Assembly: GCF_945605565.1 (NCBI RefSeq)
Contig: NZ_OX216966.1
Span: 4,828,001 to 4,892,000, forward strand
Source: Paenibacillus dendritiformis
GTDB lineage: Bacteria; Bacillota; Bacilli; Paenibacillales; Paenibacillaceae
Direction of reading: 5' to 3'
Length of the DNA: 64,000 bases
Shown here: positions 18,399 through 27,875 of the stretch, piece by piece
How positions within the stretch are numbered: the stretch's first letter is position 1
How the letters are laid out: the number at the start of each line of letters is the position of its first letter
The notes under the pieces: model-generated
Database searches by the model: none
Told to the model about the DNA's origin: nothing
Seen by the model: the letters and a program-made list of their open reading frames with translations, nothing else
Translations under genes and position numbers: made by a program

Positions 18399-18695
18399 TG
18401 TCGATTATCTCCTTTTCCCTGATCAGTTAGTGAATACGGCAACGCCGGACGAAGCGGCTCCCGCCCAGGCAGATCGCAGCCTGCGGACGGCAGTTCCTGC
18501 GAACGCATGCCGTTATGTCCGTTCGCCGGACAGCCAGCTTCTGCGAGGCGCATGCCCTATCTTGATCTCTAGCGTACAACAGAAGGCTTCATCTGAAAAG
18601 CCGGAACTCGCGGTCGGCTCCCTGCTCGAGAGCGCTGACCGGGCCGTGCGAGCCCTGCCGGGACAACCCGCGAAGCAGAGCGGAGCGCCCGGCCG
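18399..18695. other. Intergenic region
   Basis: About 300 bp of GC-rich sequence between the LTA-synthase-like gene and the YciI gene. I see no convincing gene, terminator or operator in it. Confidence 0.4.
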
Positions 18696-20639
18696 CTACC
18701 GCTTGGGCAGCAGTTGGACATACTCATCCGACAGCTTCATTAACGATAAAATATACTCATAATCGCGGCGGTAAGGCTCAAGATCATGCATCGGCTCCAG
18801 TGTGCGGAGCGAGATCGCCTCGCCGTCTTCGAAGCCCGTTCCCGGCACGAATAAAATATCATTCGTAAAAAACGACCCGGTCGGCAAATAATAGCGCATG
18901 CCGATGACATTGTTGTCCGTGTTCAGCAGATCCCGCCCGAATGCGGTGAACTGCTGCTCCTTCAGGGAGATGCCAAGCAAATTGGCCACCGTCGGCATAA
19001 TATCGACCTGGCCCCCGGTAAGCTCCACCGTCTTGCCGCTCTTCTGCCCCGGCACGTGAATAATGAGCGGGATATTGAAGCGGCTTACCTTATTATCATA
19101 AGGGATGCCCAATTGGGCGGTAATCTCTTTCCCGTCGGTCTCCGCCGGATTGACGCCAGAATGATCCCCATAGGCAACCAGCACCGTGTTGTCCCATACG
19201 CCTTCGGCTTTGAGCTGGTCGATGAAGCGGCCCAACGCATAATCGGTGTAATTGATGGCCGTCAAATAATGCCCAAGCTGCGTATTCTCCATCTCGGGAG
19301 GCAGCTTCAGCCGGCGGCGATCCGGAGGGACCACGAACGGAGCGTGGCTGGACGTCGTCACGAACTGGGCATAGAACGGATCGCCGGTGGCGGCCATCTC
19401 CGCCAGCTTCTCGCTGCCGACGCGGTATAATTCCTCATCCGAAGCGCCGAAATCATTGAAATGATCGTTCTCGTAATAAGGCTGATCGAAATAACGATCA
19501 AAGCCGAGACCGGGATACAACAGGTTGCGGCTCCAGAAGTGGACATCATTGATATGGAACGTCGCCGATTGATACTGAAGCTTGTTCAACAGGCGCGGCA
19601 GGCTGGGAAGCTCCCTGCCGCCGAAACCTGTCGACATCGCAACCGTGCCAGTCGGGTAAATCGACGTATTGGACATAAATTCCGCGTCCGAAGTATTGCC
19701 CTGGCCGATCTGCTGATACACATGAGGAAAATAATAGCCTTCTTTCGCGAGCCGATTCAACACCGGCGTTATCTCTTGGTCGCCGAGCTTTAAATGAATC
19801 GGGAAATTTTGAAAGGCTTCCATCTGCACGACAATGACGTTCATGCCCTTCGCCTCGCCGAAATGCGCCGGCTTCGCGCCCTTCTTTTCTTCCTTGCGGT
19901 AAGGATATGTCGATTGCAGCTCGTTCACCCGCCGGATCGTGTCCTGGAGGTTGCCTTGGGCAATCATATCATTCTCCCGCTTGCTCTTGATGGCCGACGC
20001 GACCTGGTAATTCAGGAAGCCAAGGCGCTCCGCCTGCACCAGTTCATTGTCGATACGGCTGCCGTCGGCAATAAACTGCAGGGAGACCGCCGCGCTGATG
20101 ACGAGCGCGAGCGCGGCGGCGATTTTGCCCCGCAGCGTGCCGGTTCGCGGCCGCTCCCGCTGCAGTCCCGCAAGCTCCCGCTTGGACGACCGGCTGAACA
20201 AGCGCACACCTCCGATCGCCAAGGCGATCGCGATATCCGCAAAAAAGAGAAAATGATACGGCTGAATCAATACGGTAATGCTGCCCCGGATTTGCGGCAC
20301 TTGCCCCAATCCGCCAAGCGCCGTATACGTCGGCACCGTATTGAAATGAATCCGGTACAAGGTAGCAGCGAACAGCATCAGCGAAAAGACGGCGTTGATC
20401 GCCCAATAGACGCCGCGCTTCCCCCGGCGCGGCAGGGCCAACTCCAGCAAGCTCATAATGGCGAGCAAGGACAAAACGTCGCTGAGCAGCCCCAGTCCCG
20501 TAATCCCTCCGAAAAAGAAAATGCGGAGCAAGGCCAGCTTCGCCAGTAGCAAGAGAGAGATGCCAACTATGGGCTGTATTCGAATATGGCGCTTGCGCAT
20601 TACTCTATTCATCGCAACAATCAGCTTCTTTCTATTCAA
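18696..20639 (-). CDS. LTA synthase family protein (polyglycerolphosphate/sulfatase-type transferase)
   Basis: Membrane enzyme of the LtaS/alkaline-phosphatase superfamily, which transfers glycerol-phosphate from phosphatidylglycerol to an acceptor. Five hydrophobic spans occupy residues 23-195, then an extracellular catalytic domain: metal-site Glu284 (VVQMEAF), catalytic Thr316 in GQGNTSDAEF, and the distal ligands in YGDHSG and HAPF. 647 residues is the LtaS length. The specific product (lipoteichoic acid, primase or other anionic polymer) cannot be decided. It is the last gene of an envelope cluster starting at 24219. Confidence 0.88.
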   Translation of the reverse strand: MNRKKLIVAMNRVMRKRHIRIQPIVGISLLLLAKLALLRIFFFGGITGLGLLSDVLSLLAIMSLLELALPRRGKRGVYWAINAVFSLMLFAATLYRIHFNTVPTYTALGGLGQVPQIRGSITVLIQPYHFLFFADIAIALAIGGVRLFSRSSKRELAGLQRERPRTGTLRGKIAAALALVISAAVSLQFIADGSRIDNELVQAERLGFLNYQVASAIKSKRENDMIAQGNLQDTIRRVNELQSTYPYRKEEKKGAKPAHFGEAKGMNVIVVQMEAFQNFPIHLKLGDQEITPVLNRLAKEGYYFPHVYQQIGQGNTSDAEFMSNTSIYPTGTVAMSTGFGGRELPSLPRLLNKLQYQSATFHINDVHFWSRNLLYPGLGFDRYFDQPYYENDHFNDFGASDEELYRVGSEKLAEMAATGDPFYAQFVTTSSHAPFVVPPDRRRLKLPPEMENTQLGHYLTAINYTDYALGRFIDQLKAEGVWDNTVLVAYGDHSGVNPAETDGKEITAQLGIPYDNKVSRFNIPLIIHVPGQKSGKTVELTGGQVDIMPTVANLLGISLKEQQFTAFGRDLLNTDNNVIGMRYYLPTGSFFTNDILFVPGTGFEDGEAISLRTLEPMHDLEPYRRDYEYILSLMKLSDEYVQLLPKR

Positions 20640-20674
20640 TATGTTGCCTGCGGCATACGTTCAGATACGGGCAG

Positions 20675-21967
20675 CTAAGGTTGAAGCGAAGCCGAGCCGA
20701 TCTGAATATAGACTTGCTGAATCGTGTCCAGCGCGGCCGCATGGCCAATGATATTGTGGACCAAGGTTACCGCCGCGCAGGCGATGATGGCCCCAGTCAG
20801 AATCCGGCGCGCGCTGCCGCCGCAGCGGTGGACCCCCCACGCGCTTAACAGGAATAACGCAAATAAATAGTGTCCGGCATACAGATACATATCATAATTG
20901 AATGCCGCCAAGCCGAAGCCGACGACAATATGCAGCAAAAGCCCGAACAGCGGATAGATGGCGAGAGATTGTACCTCTCGCGATCGATATCCTGTGACGA
21001 GAGCCAGCAAGGTCAGGACGATGACAACAATGCCGATGAGATGTCCATACAGCGGGAACGGGTTCGACAGATCCGTGACGAACGCCATCACAGAGTCGTC
21101 GATCATCGCCAAGTGCGGCGTAATAATCGGGCTCTCGATCATCGAATACAACGCTTTCCAATGATGGGCGAAGGAGAATGGCGCCACATAGCTGAATCCG
21201 CCGGCTTGAATATTATGCTGCCACGTCGTAATCCAGGAGCTGCCGGGAAACAAAACGAACTGCAATCCCGAAAGCAGAGCGACGAGCAGCAAAGAGACGC
21301 CTGCGATTTTGAGACAGGCCATCAAGTATGTTCGGCTCTTGCGCAGCGTGCTGATCAAAAGCGATCCGACGGCGGTTGCGACGTTAGTGACGGTCACCCC
21401 GAAGCTCAGCGTCAGCAGGAGCGAGACCGGCCATACTCCGAGCTTCTGCTGGTGCCGGCAATACTGCGCGTATAGCACCGTCAGCAAAATGATCAGGACC
21501 GCGTACGGATAAGAATCCGGGATCAGCGCCGAAAAGATCTGATAGGAGCTTGCGCCAAAAAAGGCGGCCGTTCCGATAGACAAGGCGTTGCCATAGGAAT
21601 TGCGGCGCAAATAATAATACATAAGGACGACGCCACACGCGTTCATGGCGCTCTGTATCCCCAAAAACAAGCCGTTGCCCCACGTCATGGAGGCAGCCTG
21701 CTTCAACGGCGCCGACAAATAATTAATAAGCGGGTGAATTACGGAAGCTTGCGGCGCATAATAAATCGACGGATCGAAATTGAACAGATTCAATGTGAAC
21801 GGCGCCCCGTAAAAAGGGCTGTGCTCGAGCAGCACTGCCTGATTCCGCTCCATATACGTAATAAACGGAAGATTCAACCAAAAGTACAAAAGAAAGAAAC
21901 CCAAAAACAAAAGCAGCGCTTTGCGGTTATCCTGCTTCACGCCAAAAACCGATTTCCAAAACTGCAT
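20675..21967 (-). CDS. Polytopic membrane protein, possible GT-C-type glycosyltransferase
   Basis: 430-residue protein with 10 or more hydrophobic spans and a large first extracytoplasmic loop (about residues 35-90, including FNFDPSIYYAP). No characterised family recognised; topology and neighbours (polyprenyl-phosphate enzyme, flippase pair) suggest a GT-C enzyme using a lipid-linked sugar, which is inference. GGAGG lies 9 bp upstream of the ATG at 21967; a longer frame to 22048 lacks a ribosome binding site. 36 bp upstream of the LTA-synthase-like gene, likely one operon. Confidence 0.6.
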   Translation of the reverse strand: MQFWKSVFGVKQDNRKALLLFLGFFLLYFWLNLPFITYMERNQAVLLEHSPFYGAPFTLNLFNFDPSIYYAPQASVIHPLINYLSAPLKQAASMTWGNGLFLGIQSAMNACGVVLMYYYLRRNSYGNALSIGTAAFFGASSYQIFSALIPDSYPYAVLIILLTVLYAQYCRHQQKLGVWPVSLLLTLSFGVTVTNVATAVGSLLISTLRKSRTYLMACLKIAGVSLLLVALLSGLQFVLFPGSSWITTWQHNIQAGGFSYVAPFSFAHHWKALYSMIESPIITPHLAMIDDSVMAFVTDLSNPFPLYGHLIGIVVIVLTLLALVTGYRSREVQSLAIYPLFGLLLHIVVGFGLAAFNYDMYLYAGHYLFALFLLSAWGVHRCGGSARRILTGAIIACAAVTLVHNIIGHAAALDTIQQVYIQIGSASLQP

Positions 21968-22007
21968 GACCCCATGCCTCCATACGATAATTTCTATATC
22001 TAAACCA

Positions 22008-22325
22008 TCATCCTGCGAGAAGCAGCATACCCGCAAAAATAAAGGCAATGCCGGCCAACTTCGGCAAGCCTATCGATTCCTTGAATATCCATCTCGCCAG
22101 CACCATCGTCCAGATGAAGGTCAGCGCATTGGCCGGAAGGACGACAGTATAAGGCAGAAAGCGAAGCAAATAAATATTGAGCAGCGCCCCGGCTCCATAG
22201 CACAGGAACCCGAGGAGAAGCATGCTCCGCTGCTTGCGCGCGGACGATAACTTGAAGCAGGCGCTGCCAAGCGACCCGAACCATGTCATCACCACGAGGA
22301 GGAACCAGAGCCATTCATTTCTCAT
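22008..22325 (-). CDS. SMR/EamA-type small membrane transporter subunit 2
   Basis: About 105 residues with four hydrophobic helices and the SMR-like end (LPANALTFIWTMVLARWIFK, GIAFIFAGMLLLAG). It resembles ArnF-like halves of flippases for undecaprenyl-phosphate sugars. The ATG at 22325 overlaps the end of the partner gene by 11 bp, so the two are coupled and probably form a heterodimer. The frame upstream of it is only a read-through of the partner gene in another frame. Confidence 0.75.
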   Translation of the reverse strand: MRNEWLWFLLVVMTWFGSLGSACFKLSSARKQRSMLLLGFLCYGAGALLNIYLLRFLPYTVVLPANALTFIWTMVLARWIFKESIGLPKLAGIAFIFAGMLLLAG

Positions 22326-22644
22326 AGCTGATGCACGCGACGCCGAGAATGAGCAGCAGGACGGCGATTCCTTTCTGCAGATTGACCGTCTCGCCCAAGA
22401 GCAGGCCGCCATACAGCAGGGCAAAAATATAGCTGCATGCCATGAGCGGATAAGCGACGGACAGCTTTTCCAGCGACAGCGACTTAATCATGAGAATGGC
22501 CCCGATGCCGTAGAACACAAAGCCAATCCCCAAATAGAGCAGGTTCGCAAGGCCCCATTTCCAGAACAACTGCCCCGTCGCGGTGCACCAGGCTGACATG
22601 ATCATGAGCGCCTTGCCGGCGTGCTTCGACTTCAAGAGCTCCAT
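22315..22644 (-). CDS. SMR/EamA-type small membrane transporter subunit 1
   Basis: 109 residues, four hydrophobic helices (GQLFWKWGLANLLYLGIGF; YPLMACSYIFALLYGGLLLG with the SMR-type glycine-rich helix; GIAVLLLILGVACIS). Resembles ArnE and other flippase-type SMR proteins. Overlaps the HAD gene end and the partner gene start, consistent with one tightly packed operon. Transport of a polyprenyl-phosphate sugar is inferred from context. Confidence 0.75.
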   Translation of the reverse strand: MELLKSKHAGKALMIMSAWCTATGQLFWKWGLANLLYLGIGFVFYGIGAILMIKSLSLEKLSVAYPLMACSYIFALLYGGLLLGETVNLQKGIAVLLLILGVACISYEK

Positions 22645-23270
22645 CTCATGACCTCCAGACCCTCCTGCTTGATCGGAGCGTTCCGGATCAAATACCGCTG
22701 CCCCGCCAGCTCCAGCATTGGCAGATCACTGGTGCAATCGGAATACGCGCACGAAGCTGCGTAATCGATCTCAAGCTGATGGCGCTCCAAATAATCGCGG
22801 ATGCGCGCTACCTTCTCTTCCGCTTTGCAATTCTTGCCCTCGATCAGATGCGTATATCGGCCATTCCGCCGCTGGAGCTCCGTCCCCAGCACCTCGTCCA
22901 CGCATCCCAGCTTCTTGAAATATTTCATATAGGCGACAGGAGAAGCGGTCACGAGAAGGACGCGATAGCCCCCCTTCTTCCGGCTCTGCATCTCGGCGAG
23001 AGCATCCTGATACATTTCCGGCACCAGGACCCGGTCGTAGAAAGCTTCCAGATCGGCCTCGTCCATATAAGCAATGGATCGGAAAAAGAACTGCTTGGCC
23101 TTCTCGGCCGGCACGATGCCAAGCTTATACAACAGCAAGTTCCAGGCCAAAGCGGGCAAATGGATAGCAGACCGCGGCTTGGCCGAAAGGCCGTACTTCA
23201 AAAACAAGAACATGGAATCGCGCCGAATAATCGTTTTATCGATATCGAAAAGTGCTACTTTGGCCAGCAT
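22632..23270 (-). CDS. HAD-superfamily subfamily IB hydrolase (phosphatase)
   Basis: Cytoplasmic phosphatase of the SerB-like class. Motif I FDIDKTIIRRDS (nucleophile and acid Asp), motif II LLVTASP, motif III Lys and motif IV YSDCTSDLPML are all present in about 212 residues. GGGAGG lies 13 bp before the ATG at 23270; an in-frame TTG at 23303 overlaps the upstream stop. Next to a UbiA-type phosphoribosyltransferase, a natural role is removing the 5-phosphate from polyprenyl-phosphoribose-phosphate (inference). Confidence 0.8.
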   Translation of the reverse strand: MLAKVALFDIDKTIIRRDSMFLFLKYGLSAKPRSAIHLPALAWNLLLYKLGIVPAEKAKQFFFRSIAYMDEADLEAFYDRVLVPEMYQDALAEMQSRKKGGYRVLLVTASPVAYMKYFKKLGCVDEVLGTELQRRNGRYTHLIEGKNCKAEEKVARIRDYLERHQLEIDYAASCAYSDCTSDLPMLELAGQRYLIRNAPIKQEGLEVMRWSS

Positions 23271-23295
23271 GATGTCTGATGTTCCTCCCTTTTCC

Positions 23296-24219
23296 CTATT
23301 CAAACAGGATGAATATCGCCAGCACGCTAATCACGTACAAGATGACGGTAACGAAAATATGTTTGTCTTCAAACAGCAGCCGGTCGGGCGCTCCGCCCTT
23401 CTTCTCCACATGGATCAAATATAAGTAACGGAAGATGCCATATATGACAAAAGGAATCGTCCACATCAAATACGTCGTCCGCCCGGCGGTAAATGTGAAC
23501 AGCGAATAGCTGATGACGGTCGCCGTAGCCACGATGCTGATCAGTTGATCCAGCAGGGCGAAGGAATAGTTGTCAAGCACCTTGCGGTGCGTCCCTTTTT
23601 GATCTTCCAGCAAAAACAATTCATGCCTCCGCTTGCCAATCGCCAGAAAAAGAGAGAGCAGCATCGTGCACAGCAGGAACCATGGCGTCAAATTAACGTG
23701 AATGGCCAGACCGCCCGCGATGGCCCGCAGCACGAACCCCGCGGCAATCGTCATAATGTCGAGAATGACGACATGCTTCAATTTGAACGAATAAGCCACA
23801 TTCAACGCAAAATAAACGGCCAGCACCGCCGTCAATAGCGGATGAATAAAGTAAGAAACGGCCAGCGAGCCGGTTAGCAGCACCGCGCCGGTTCCGAGGG
23901 CGACAGCCGGATTCAACGCACCGGATGCCATCGGACGATGCCGCTTCACCGGGTGGACGCGATCCGCTTCCCGGTCCGAGTAATCATTAATAATGTAGAC
24001 GCAGCCGGATACGAAGCAAAAGAGAAAAAATACAGTTAACGAATGATACACGGCCGACAGCTCCACACGCTTCAACGAAAAGAGGAGCGCGGCGAACACG
24101 AGCAGGTTTTTGGTCCACTGCTTCGGCCGCAGCTGCCTCCACATCAGCGCGATCACATGACCGGAACTTGCTGCGGCTGGCGCGGCAGGCTGCGGTGAGT
24201 GCTTGAGTTTGATATTCAC
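23296..24219 (-). CDS. UbiA-family polyprenyltransferase, decaprenyl-phosphate phosphoribosyltransferase-like
   Basis: Integral membrane enzyme with about eight to nine helices. The first catalytic motif is NDYSDREADRVHPVKRHRPMA, close to the ND..D...D..HP.K..RP pattern of decaprenyl-phosphate phosphoribosyltransferases, which attach phosphoribose from PRPP to a polyprenyl phosphate. RPKQWTKNLLVFAALLFS at the start is also typical of that branch. 307 residues. First gene of a five- or six-gene operon with the HAD phosphatase, flippase pair, polytopic protein and LTA-synthase-like enzyme. Confidence 0.82.
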   Translation of the reverse strand: MNIKLKHSPQPAAPAAASSGHVIALMWRQLRPKQWTKNLLVFAALLFSLKRVELSAVYHSLTVFFLFCFVSGCVYIINDYSDREADRVHPVKRHRPMASGALNPAVALGTGAVLLTGSLAVSYFIHPLLTAVLAVYFALNVAYSFKLKHVVILDIMTIAAGFVLRAIAGGLAIHVNLTPWFLLCTMLLSLFLAIGKRRHELFLLEDQKGTHRKVLDNYSFALLDQLISIVATATVISYSLFTFTAGRTTYLMWTIPFVIYGIFRYLYLIHVEKKGGAPDRLLFEDKHIFVTVILYVISVLAIFILFE

Positions 24220-24296
24220 AATGCGAAATCCCCCTAATAACCTAGCAATCTATGTTTATTCGAATCTATCTTCCTATCGGTATCTTTCCATTTCTA

Positions 24297-24707
24297 TCAT
24301 TTAACATCTCGTCGACGCTGAATCCAATGATAGATCGCCGAGACCGTCTCGGCAAGTACCCCGCATCCATAACCGATACCGAATAAATACAAAAAAACGA
24401 GGACGCCAATCAGATCCTCCCATCCGCCATGCCCCCGATCAAGGGTGACGATGAACATCGCCGCCAGGCCGACTGCCGCTCCGATGCTGCCCAGCAGCCA
24501 GATCCAGCGCCCGCCCAGCCAACCGGACACGTTGAGGATCGTCGCGATCGCCACGGCCGCCGCCGCCATCCGCAGCGCGGTATCCCATGCCGGCTCCGCT
24601 CCTGCCGCCACATAGCGGACGCCCCACAATCCGATCGTCAGCACGAGCGCATGCCACAGCTCCCATCGAATCCATTTGCGGCTCCAGCGTGCCGGTATCC
24701 AGCGCAT
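24297..24707 (-). CDS. Small integral membrane protein, unknown
   Basis: 136 residues with a basic N-terminus (MRWIPARWSRKWIRWELW) and four hydrophobic spans; no motif recognised. It lies between the envelope operon and the terminator of the tubulin/GTPase locus, on the same strand, separated by 77 bp from the former. Affiliation with either is uncertain. Confidence 0.6.
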   Translation of the reverse strand: MRWIPARWSRKWIRWELWHALVLTIGLWGVRYVAAGAEPAWDTALRMAAAAVAIATILNVSGWLGGRWIWLLGSIGAAVGLAAMFIVTLDRGHGGWEDLIGVLVFLYLFGIGYGCGVLAETVSAIYHWIQRRRDVK

Positions 24708-24744
24708 GGCTCTCAGCCTCCTCTATCATCCGGTGCGGGATGAC

Positions 24745-24778
24745 AAAAAATAGAGGCTGATTGTCAGCCTCTATTTCT
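24745..24778 (-). terminator. Terminator of the tubulin/vWA/GTPase operon
   Basis: Perfect 13-bp inverted repeat AAATAGAGGCTGA / TCAGCCTCTATTT with a 3-base loop and a T-run on the minus strand. It overlaps the stop codon of the GAP1-N2-like gene. Confidence 0.85.
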
Positions 24779-27700
24779 CAATATATTCGACTATCTTCTG
24801 ATTCACAAGTACTTCACTTATTTTTCCAATCTCGATTTCTTCGCCTAAAGAAACAATCGCTTGATAGGCTCGCTCCCGGGCAGGCTGGACAGAATCCGCG
24901 CCAGCGCTGCCATCTGCGCCTCCGGCCGGTGGCGCCGTTTCTCCCGGCGGCGTGTCTGCTGGAGACGTGTCTGCTGGAGACGTGTCTCCCGAAGGCTTGT
25001 CTTCTGAGGGCGCGTCTCCCGCCTTCTCGTCCGGCTGCGCGCTGTCCTCTCCGCCTATCGAGCCTGCCTTGCTATCAGAAGAATCGCCTGGTTCTGCGTT
25101 GCCGCCGCCATTCTGGTCCTGCTGCTCGTCGCTTGTCGAAGTAGAATCGGCATCGCCTGCATCCGTCGTTCCTGTGGATCCGACGGAGTCGGTTCCCGCT
25201 CCGGAAGAGCTGCCCGGCGGCGTTCCTTCCGTACCGGCCCCCGAAGAGGTCCCTGGAGAACAGAGATGCTGCACGGAACGCTCCGTATACGTGTGCTCCG
25301 TGCCGCCCTCCAGCTTCACCGTAATCGTGCCCGCCTGGAATGCGGCGCATTCCGCCTCCGTCCCGAACTCGAACACAAGCTCTGTCGTCGGCTTCAATTC
25401 GCCGTCCACGAAATCCTCGTTCTGTCGCGCATAGACTTGCGGCTCCAGCTTCTCGGCCGGCTGCTGCGTCGCCGGCGCCGGATCGGCAGCGGTATTATCC
25501 ACCACCGCAGGCTTGCCGCTGTCGAAGACGCCGGAGGCCGCCAAGCCCCCGCCAATGCCGCCGATGACCAGGAGAATGGCCACGAACCACACCATCGCTT
25601 TCCGGTTGCGCCGCAGCCATCTGACGATGGGCGGCGACAGCTCGCTGCGGGCCTTAACGTATACAGCCTGAAGCGGCGCGCCCGCCTGCTCGAAATAGAG
25701 CTTGCGGTTCGTCCGGTTTTTGAACGCGTCCTGGTCGTATTTTTTGAAATAAGCGACCACCGCTGCGGCATATCCCGGCTCAAGCTTCCTTCCTCGCGAG
25801 AAAAAGCGCTGCTTCTCGGACCAGTTCATGAACTGATAGACGGTCTCCCTGTCCGGCGCATGCTGATGCAAATAATGGAGCAGCGCCCCGTATTCGATCA
25901 AGCCTTTATCGGCATCCCGGCAGAACGCCAGCACCAGCCGGGCGAAGCGGGACGGCCCCAGATCCTTCTGCAGCCAGCGTCGTCCAAGCTGCTGCAGCCG
26001 ATCCAGCTCGGCAGGCGATAAGCCGTCGAAGATCGATTCATCCGGTTCGGCGTCGCGGAACCAGCGGTAGGCAGACAGCATGACATTGGCCGTGGACTGC
26101 ACCTGAGACGGATAGCGGGCGGCCCATTCCCTCACCTCTTCCGGATGCGCCAGGAATCCAATCTGCAGGAACGCTTCCTGGCGCGTCTGCTCCAGATTCA
26201 GCTCCGTCAGCAGGAACACATTCGCCGAATAAGACAACTGCTCCATAAAGAGCAGCATATGTTCGCGGGCAGGCCGCCCCTCCTCCGCGAGCAGGCGGTC
26301 GACCGTATCCAGCACCGCGTTCACGGCAGACACCGGCTCCGCATCATGCCGCAGCTTCTCGGCGAGCTGCCCGGCGGCCAGCTCGGTGAACTCGGTCTTG
26401 CTCAGCAGAACCGGGTGCTGGCTGGACCAATGATGAGCCAGCTTCACAAGCTCCTCGGCCCGGACGATCTCCTGGAATTTCTGCCGCATATACGGGAAGA
26501 AAAGATCCACCGTCTTGCCGCCCCGCAGCAGCGTGTCGAAGAAGGGCCGGCTGACGCTGTCGCTGCCCTCGATGAGAGCATAGTAGGCTTCCATTCGCTC
26601 GCGGCCCTTCACCTGACTGGCTTCATACAAGCTGCGGATCAAGTACCCGATCAGATCGCTGCCCAGCGCTGCCCCGGCAAGCGCTTCGAAATCCATGAAA
26701 CATTTTACGATAGCCGGATCGGGTGTCTCTCCCTGCTTGACGAGCTCATACTCGCGCTGGAAGCATCCTCGGAACAGCTCCGCCAGCCGCTGCTTCGACT
26801 GGACAGCCCCTTCCGGCGTCAAGTAATCGAGCATCGAGCGCAGCGCGCCGACCCGGTTCTGCATATAGTAAGAATCGCTGCCTTCCTCGATCTGGTACAG
26901 TACTGCCAGCTCGTGGCAGCTCGCGATCGCGGTATGCCGCTGCGAGTCCATGCCCTCCAGCATCTGATCCGCGAAGACATAGAAGGCTTCCGCCCGCTCC
27001 GGCTGCTCCAGATTGGTCCAGGCGAAGCTCAAGTAGGGCTGCTTCCCCAGATCGATATCGACATTCGTCACCCGCTTGGACGCGAGATCGAAGGTATAGT
27101 CCTTATCGATGTTGCGATCATTCGGCCGCAAGCTCCCTTGCTCGACGAACGTCAGATGAATGCCCTTCCGGCTCTGCGGCTCCTTGGAGAACGTCAGGAA
27201 GCCGAGCGCGCGGCGGTACGCATACGGCAGGCTGCCGTACAGCACGCCGACCAGCTGCAAGGCGGTCTCCGACACCTCCTCTACCGCGACATCGAGCGCC
27301 ACGAACACTTTGCGTCTCGTGACAATGGACGACATGACGGCGAACAGCAGCTGCTTGAACATCTTCTCGTCGATGCCGAGGCTGGCGAGCAGGGCGGTCG
27401 GCGAAGCCGGACGGCGGGCTTCCGCCGCGGCGGGAATCTTCTCCAGCTCGGGCAGCTCCGTGCCCTGCTCGATATCATAGCTGCTGGCGAAGCCCGCGTT
27501 CAGCAGCGATGGGTAATCCTTCACCGCTTCGGCCGCCCGTTCGGCAGGCACGATGAAGTTGTGGGTGAAGAAGGCGCTGCGCAAGCCCGTGAAATCGGCC
27601 GCCTGATAGATGCTGCGGCCCAGGACGAGCTGCCCCATATCAGCGTGGAACAGGTGCAGCGCTTGCGGATAGCGCGCTTCGTCCTTCTCGCCGCGCGCGG

Positions 27701-27875
27701 CGAGCTCCGCCGGAGCGTCATAGATGCAGAACGGATGCAGCACTTTTTTGATAAATCCGGTATCAAGCCCGCCGGAGGCCGCAATCGTGTCGAAGCCTTC
27801 ATTGGAGCGGAATATCCCGCGCCGCTCCCGCGTATACATTTGCTGCTGGATGCGAGAGGCTCTGTTCGATGTCAA
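24771..27875 (-). CDS. GAP1-N2-like GTPase-associated protein with one membrane span
   Basis: 1034 residues. The N-terminal 400 residues (QQQMYTRERRGIFRSNEGFD, LHPFCIYDAPAEL, AFFTHNFIVPAE) match the GTPase-associated protein 1 N-terminal domain type 2, a family found beside double-GTPase and vWA genes; its activity is unknown. A helical middle follows to about residue 755. A single membrane span is at about 760-783, then a small beta module (785-875), a roughly 120-residue Gly/Ser/Thr/Asp/Pro-rich stretch, and a short C-terminal fold (AYQAIVSLGEEIEIGKI). Topology: long cytoplasmic part, outside tail. It overlaps the GTPase gene by 4 bp and is the last gene of the minus-strand operon. Confidence 0.75.
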   Translation of the reverse strand: MTSNRASRIQQQMYTRERRGIFRSNEGFDTIAASGGLDTGFIKKVLHPFCIYDAPAELAARGEKDEARYPQALHLFHADMGQLVLGRSIYQAADFTGLRSAFFTHNFIVPAERAAEAVKDYPSLLNAGFASSYDIEQGTELPELEKIPAAAEARRPASPTALLASLGIDEKMFKQLLFAVMSSIVTRRKVFVALDVAVEEVSETALQLVGVLYGSLPYAYRRALGFLTFSKEPQSRKGIHLTFVEQGSLRPNDRNIDKDYTFDLASKRVTNVDIDLGKQPYLSFAWTNLEQPERAEAFYVFADQMLEGMDSQRHTAIASCHELAVLYQIEEGSDSYYMQNRVGALRSMLDYLTPEGAVQSKQRLAELFRGCFQREYELVKQGETPDPAIVKCFMDFEALAGAALGSDLIGYLIRSLYEASQVKGRERMEAYYALIEGSDSVSRPFFDTLLRGGKTVDLFFPYMRQKFQEIVRAEELVKLAHHWSSQHPVLLSKTEFTELAAGQLAEKLRHDAEPVSAVNAVLDTVDRLLAEEGRPAREHMLLFMEQLSYSANVFLLTELNLEQTRQEAFLQIGFLAHPEEVREWAARYPSQVQSTANVMLSAYRWFRDAEPDESIFDGLSPAELDRLQQLGRRWLQKDLGPSRFARLVLAFCRDADKGLIEYGALLHYLHQHAPDRETVYQFMNWSEKQRFFSRGRKLEPGYAAAVVAYFKKYDQDAFKNRTNRKLYFEQAGAPLQAVYVKARSELSPPIVRWLRRNRKAMVWFVAILLVIGGIGGGLAASGVFDSGKPAVVDNTAADPAPATQQPAEKLEPQVYARQNEDFVDGELKPTTELVFEFGTEAECAAFQAGTITVKLEGGTEHTYTERSVQHLCSPGTSSGAGTEGTPPGSSSGAGTDSVGSTGTTDAGDADSTSTSDEQQDQNGGGNAEPGDSSDSKAGSIGGEDSAQPDEKAGDAPSEDKPSGDTSPADTSPADTPPGETAPPAGGADGSAGADSVQPARERAYQAIVSLGEEIEIGKISEVLVNQKIVEYIEK

